Source: Trogon surrucura (lineage: Eukaryota > Chordata > Aves > Trogoniformes > Trogonidae). From it: a stretch of DNA of 64,000 nucleotides. Both the position numbers and the translations under genes were made by a program. Positions 59,001 through 64,000 of the stretch are shown here, piece by piece; within the stretch, counting starts at the first letter, position 1, and each line of letters begins with the position of its first letter. The DNA lies in assembly GCA_020746105.1 (NCBI GenBank), contig CM036618.1:117939161-118003160 (forward strand), in the 5' to 3' direction. The notes below the pieces were generated by a model, which saw nothing but the letters and a program-made list of their open reading frames with translations, was not told the DNA's origin and made no database searches.

Positions 59001-62000
59001 CGTTTGTCTGTCCATCCCTGCTCCCTGCACCTCACCCCTCCCGTCTGGGATAATAACTCTGCCAACACAGTCACCTCGGGCACTCGCTCCCCGTGAGGAC
59101 GGAGAGCTGCTTCAACCGTTCCAGCTCCGGGAGTTTCCCCATGCCACAGTCTATCATTCCACCTCTGGCGCCAAGAGCTTTGGGCTGTGGTCCTACCCAC
59201 AACCAGTTTGCGCACACGGAGGGAAAGGGGCTGCTGTGGGTTAAATTACCTGGCATATTGGAAATTCAGGCCTCATCCAGTTACCTCCTGCCAACTGTTT
59301 GCCATTCGGCCCCGCTCTCCTATAGTGAAACTGGAGTCTGGTCAGCTCTAAAGAGGATTTATTGCTTTTACTGGATCAGGCTCACCCTTCCATTTAAGTG
59401 GATTAATGTGGGTTAGCTCTAACTTAGCCCCACACAGCATTAGCCAAGTCAACATCAAGTTCCCTACTACTGGTAATGTTGTTGTTTTTTCCCCGTCGTG
59501 ATGAATTTTTAATGGTCTTTATGTGCAAAAGTAGCTTTGCAAAACCTTAGTCTCCTGCTTTCCAACTTAGATGATTCGGCATGTGAAGAATGCAATGAAT
59601 ATTTAAACCTGTAGTTCAGCATAGCCTGCACAGAGCAGCTAGAAAACTAGCCCTGGTCTTTCGCGGACCGGCCAGCAACCATGCAAAACCCTCAGCCTGG
59701 GGAGTTTGTGAGGATCCATCAATCTGCAGCGCACAACCAGAGTCACCCTAACCCCGTCATTCCTTAGATTCCTTTAATTAACCTCAGGATTCATATGGAG
59801 GAGCTGTACATGGGTGGAGCTGTGGGTTATTTGATAGATGATTTGGATCACTCTGCTGGTCGTATTTTATTCACTGCTGGGACCAGGGTCCCCATCCCAG
59901 TAGACGATGTGCAACCATGTGGTAACAATCTCTGCCTGGAAGATCTTACGATCAAATCGGATTAGAAAAAAAAGGAAGGGACCCCTCTTTTGCCTTCATC
60001 GTGCAGATGGGTGAACTAAGGGCTCACACACACATCCAAGCAGCCACCAATTAAGAGTTTACTGTAACTCCTTTGTGCGCAATGTAGCCCACAGCAAAAT
60101 CAAGGCAAATCAACTTAGCTTTATCGGCTGTAAAAGGGCACCCGGTTCAGGAGCCATCACAAGAAAACCTCCATCATGCGCTTGAACACACAAGGATAGA
60201 TGCTGGAATTCAGCCAAGACAACGTGGCTTTCATCTTTTACATGAAAGGGGGCTCCCTTTGACATTTTGAGGCCCACTTTTTTGTCGGCTCACATGAGCT
60301 TGAACAATACGGAGACGCGTACAGCTGAAAATTCCAAAGCAAGCAACATCTCCGTGCGCTGGACCCCGTTCTGCGAAGACGTACACGGGAATGGTCCCGT
60401 TGGCTTTGGCCGAACAACTCCAACAGGTATCAGTTTGCAGCCACCAGCCATAAAAGAATGCAGCTGAAAGATGTTTATTTCTGGTATCAATGGCCGCTGA
60501 GCTGGGGTTTCGGTTTAGAGATTAGCACAGAAAGGTGCACGTTTCTTCAGAAATCACTGCTGCACTCTCTCTCAGCGTGGCTTTCTGGAAATCCCAGGTC
60601 TAAATACTGACAGTTCTGTGCTATTTAATTTCTGAAGCCACCAGACCTCCTGTAGCCAGTGGGTGTCTTCACATGTGATCATGTTTAGAAGGCTCCACGA
60701 GCTGGTATGTCATTATCTCGGTGTGTTAATTGGTTAAGGCTGGCCTACATGCAGTCAGCTGGAATATTCCCTTTGGGTTGTTATTATTAGCAAGACCCAG
60801 ACACTTTAAGCCTTTTGGAGCCCGGGAATCTCTCTCATCATGCAAGTAGAAGCCTAAGGAATTCTGTTGGAATCACTGACTTTCCAGCTACAATAATTTA
60901 ATTTCGCAGAGGGAAAGATACTCACATTGATACACAATCAAGTGAGGAAAAAAAGGTGAAAGCAGACTTCAGTATGGCAACAACAAAAAAACCCGCAAAT
61001 CCTCCATCTACAGCCCTTCAAAGACACGGCCAACGCTCCCAGCTGAATTAACAAATTGTGAAGCAGACCCTTTAGCAGCTAGAGCCAGACTGAAAAAACC
61101 CAGGGCCCTACTTGACACATTTCTTTGCCCTGATTGGGAAAACATGTCACTTCCCTCCTAGGTATCACTGGTATATGTTAAAACAAGTATTCCTCAAGCG
61201 ATGAAAACAACAGCGCTCGGTTTCCAGAGGATGTGTCTGAGCACGACTGGCTGTTGAAGAGAGAGCTGTGGCGTGAAAGCCAAGTTGCTCTTGTGGGGTG
61301 GATGCTTAGTGTCCAACAGGGCACGGCTGCCAGCTGAGAGTTTATCCACAGGTAGGGCGTTCGTGACAAGGCTCTGCCCACGCTGTTTCTCTGGTGTCTA
61401 ATCAGGGATGAGCTCAGCAAGAGTACTAACAGCTCTCTGTTTTACCCAGCTGCCTATTTTTATGAGGCCCGTAGGAAATGAATTTCTTCAAGACCTCAGT
61501 TTGGTTTTCACTGGCCGTGTGGTTCAAGAACCGTTACAGGCAGGAGTAGGACAAGCAGAAGATTAATGATGCAAATTCAAATCCGTTAGAAACCAAGCCA
61601 AAGCTGAATTTGTGTGTGTCGCTTTACTCCAGGCTGTGATTAAATTCAATGAGGCACAGAACCTGAGGACCCACAGCTTAAAAAACCCCGTACCTACTAT
61701 TTTCAGTGAAGCGTAGCCTGATTTCTGGAGATGCTGACCATCTGTAGCTCACGCTGAAGCAATCAACGATTGCTAAACAATCAAATTAGAAGTCTCAAAT
61801 TAGAGTCCAAACACCAACCAACAAACTTCTGCATCAGAACCACCAGGATTCTACTAATTTGGCTAAACTCCTCACCTGGCCAGGCCTGGTTTTAAGCAAA
61901 GCACATCTTTCACTTGTGTTGCCTGTCACCAAGACCAAAAAGATGACCCGTAATAAGATTGTAATGGCAACTCAGGCTGCAGAGTTTCTCTGTATTTCTT

Positions 62001-64000
62001 TATAGGGGATGGGAAAATGCATAAAAGAGCTTTGCACAAAGAAATAGACAAGAGGAGGTATTTTGGTATTGTTCTGTGTATTAGCCAGGCTCTTAGAAAA
62101 ATAGCTGCCAGTAATTAGTCTCCTAACTCTGTATTTTGGGGGTGATTATATATTACTGAAGCCAATGGGAAGTTTGCCATTGACCTCAGTGAGGCCAACG
62201 TTTTACACTACCCAGCTAGGAAATCTTACAGGTTATCGGAAGAAATTAAGACATTCGACACCTCTCAGAGCAAAGCCACGTGTACTCAGGAGCCTAAATA
62301 TTGACTTTACACCTTCATCTCAGGCACCCAGTTCATCCTAGTTTACATTCACAGCTACAGCACAGCTGTCTTTGAAAATATCTGAGTCCCAGAAAACAAG
62401 TAGTATAAATCCAGCTCAATGTCAGCAATCTGACAAATAAACAAAACAATAAATTTGCTCTCTTTTCACTACCCGCTTCATAGCCTCAATCTGTTTTATG
62501 TCTTCTGACACATAGGATGCTTCAGAGAAACTGTATAACAATAAGAACAGAATATCATCCCAACAATAAGAAAATTAAGGTTAAAAGATCCACAAAAGGG
62601 GATTAAAAACACTTGCCAAGAGAAGGATTTGGAGGAGGAGTCACTGGCGTTTGCGAAACAGCTGCAGCTCTTGAACATCATCACATTTGCAGGGCTATCT
62701 GTATAAAAAAGGGGCTGGGAAAAAACCCTCACACTATCAAGTCAGAACTAGGAAAATCCCCAGAGAAAATAGTAGAAATGTTGTTATGGTATTTCAGAGA
62801 AACCAAATACATTTCAAATAAAAAATTGTTAGGCTTAATGCATCAACTCACACAGCCGTTACACTCAGTTGGATTTTCTTTTTTAAGAGGCACATAAACT
62901 TTTCCTGTTCGATCGGATAAATCAGTGACAAATTGCCTGATGTTGGGAAGAAATTTCCTCTGCTAGCACATGATTCCAATACAGAGTTTCTTGTATTCTC
63001 TTCCTTTGAAGTATCTGGTACAGGCTGTGGTTAGAGACAGGATATCAGCCTGACAAACCCCAAAGACATTTTCTTGTAGCTCAAAGTTCAGATGGTCACA
63101 AACAGCAGTTGTTCTGGTTAGAAAAAAGCATCACACATTTGCTGTAAGTTCGAAAGCTCTCTGCTCAGCACCTGGATTTTCTGCTCTTCGTGCCACATCT
63201 TTACAATCACTTCCTTCAGGAACTGGCCATAAAATGTGCTCTGATGGTGACAGCTCTTAAAACGTTATGTATGTGAGTGGGTTTGGAAACACAGTCCTTT
63301 CAGGGGTGCTTCTTTGTTACAGGACCTTTTTCTCATGTATGTTAGCACACAGGCACCCTTTCAGCCTTTTAATCTTCGATTGGAAATTCAACTTAATATC
63401 AGGAAGAACTGCTGCCAGCTTGAAACCCTGCACGCTGTCAAAGATGAGGGAAAGGTGCCTGACTGCACGTCCCTGCCAATTTGTTGCTTTTAAAGTTGAC
63501 ACTGTTTACTTCTACATACTATTTTTTTTCTTTTCCAAGCTGTTTTGTGAAGGTCCAAGTGAATGAAATGACCTGAAAACTGGGCACAGGAAAAAAAGGT
63601 GATGAGCTAAGGTGCTGAAGTTAAAACCAGTGACCCTGGGGTCTCATGAAACCCTTCCTCGGCTGTCAGCAGGACGTTCTTGCTCCTCACTCACCTACTT
63701 GTAACTTTGCAGGAGCAGAAAGCAGCTCCCATTGCAAACACAGTCCTTGAAAGACAGAATTAGGGAGCTGGTGCATTATGTAGGATAATAAATTCCTTTT
63801 TACGGACTTCTGTTGTCATTCTACCTAGTGTCTTCCTTTGGAGAATGGGGGAGGGAGAAGATGGTGGAAAGTTTGCCTCAGGGAGTGCCCAGGGGAGGCG
63901 GTAGTTCAGGTGCCAGACCTTGAGATACTGGCATCCAAATCTTGCAGATCCCAGGAGAGAAATCCTGGCTTCACTTAAGTGTAAGGGATTTTCCCCACTG
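56001..64000. other. Intergenic sequence downstream of ACTR2, part 2
   Basis: No gene was recognised. It contains a probable ancient LINE relic at 62155-62335 and a few isolated regulatory-like motifs (an overlapping TEAD/AP-1 pair at 58622-58632 and a palindrome at 60761-60770). The open frames are short and composition-driven. Confidence 0.7.
62155..62335. repeat. Probable ancient LINE (CR1/L3-type) relic
   Basis: The stretch gaagccaatgggaagtttgc, then cattgacctcagtgaggcca, and further on aggagcctaaatattgactt followed by cttcatctcaggcaccc, are phrases common in old amniote CR1/L3-type 3' regions. Divergence and length are consistent with a fossil copy. Orientation is uncertain. Confidence 0.4.

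Noticed and set aside
47813-64000. SPRED2, the usual downstream neighbour of ACTR2
   Set aside because: No long minus-strand exon with a cysteine-rich Sprouty domain was seen. Only unrecognisable non-coding sequence is present, though part of an untranslated region cannot be excluded.
1-64000. CRISPR array, insertion sequence or endogenous retroviral provirus
   Set aside because: No regularly spaced repeats, no bacterial-type transposase and no paired LTRs or gag/pol frames were seen. The mobile elements recognised are LINE/SINE relics.

Overview
The window is nuclear DNA from a vertebrate, almost certainly a bird. One multi-exon gene with GT-AG introns and a CpG-island promoter lies among long non-coding tracts. 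The recognisable young interspersed repeats are CR1 LINE 3' ends, the dominant avian element. No Alu, B1/B2 or L1 sequence was noticed. There is no bacterial-type gene packing, CRISPR array or rRNA, and no tRNA could be supported.

The one protein-coding gene supported by reading exons is ACTR2 (ARP2, the actin-related ATPase subunit of the Arp2/3 complex) on the + strand. Nine constitutive coding exons run from the ATG at 23236 to the TAA at 44878-44880. They join with consistent phases into a 394-residue protein, the same length as mammalian ARP2. A 15-nt in-frame microexon in intron 2 (32528-32542, encoding NNKKM) would give a 399-residue isoform. The gene starts in a GC-rich, TATA-less promoter (about 22940-23235) with GC boxes, an RFX-type X-box, an inverted CCAAT box and an ETS-like site. 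It ends in a long 3' UTR of about 2.9 kb with several candidate poly(A) signals; the best distal one is at 47788-47793.

Layout: 1-21885 is non-coding sequence with CR1 and MIR-like relics and no recognised gene. At 21886-22870 there is an antisense, frameshifted CR1 3' end directly against the promoter. The CpG island spans 22680-23760. ACTR2 transcribed sequence runs from roughly 23.1 to 47.8 kb. From 47816 to 64000 the sequence is non-coding, with one clear CR1 copy, one probable ancient LINE relic and possible conserved regulatory stretches. The usual vertebrate neighbours (RAB1A upstream, SPRED2 downstream) were looked for and not seen, so they probably lie outside the window.

No wholly new biological system is evident. 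The most informative points are the ACTR2 microexon, a CR1 copy whose promoter-proximal end sits in the CpG island, the X-box, and two unassigned exon-like open segments upstream.
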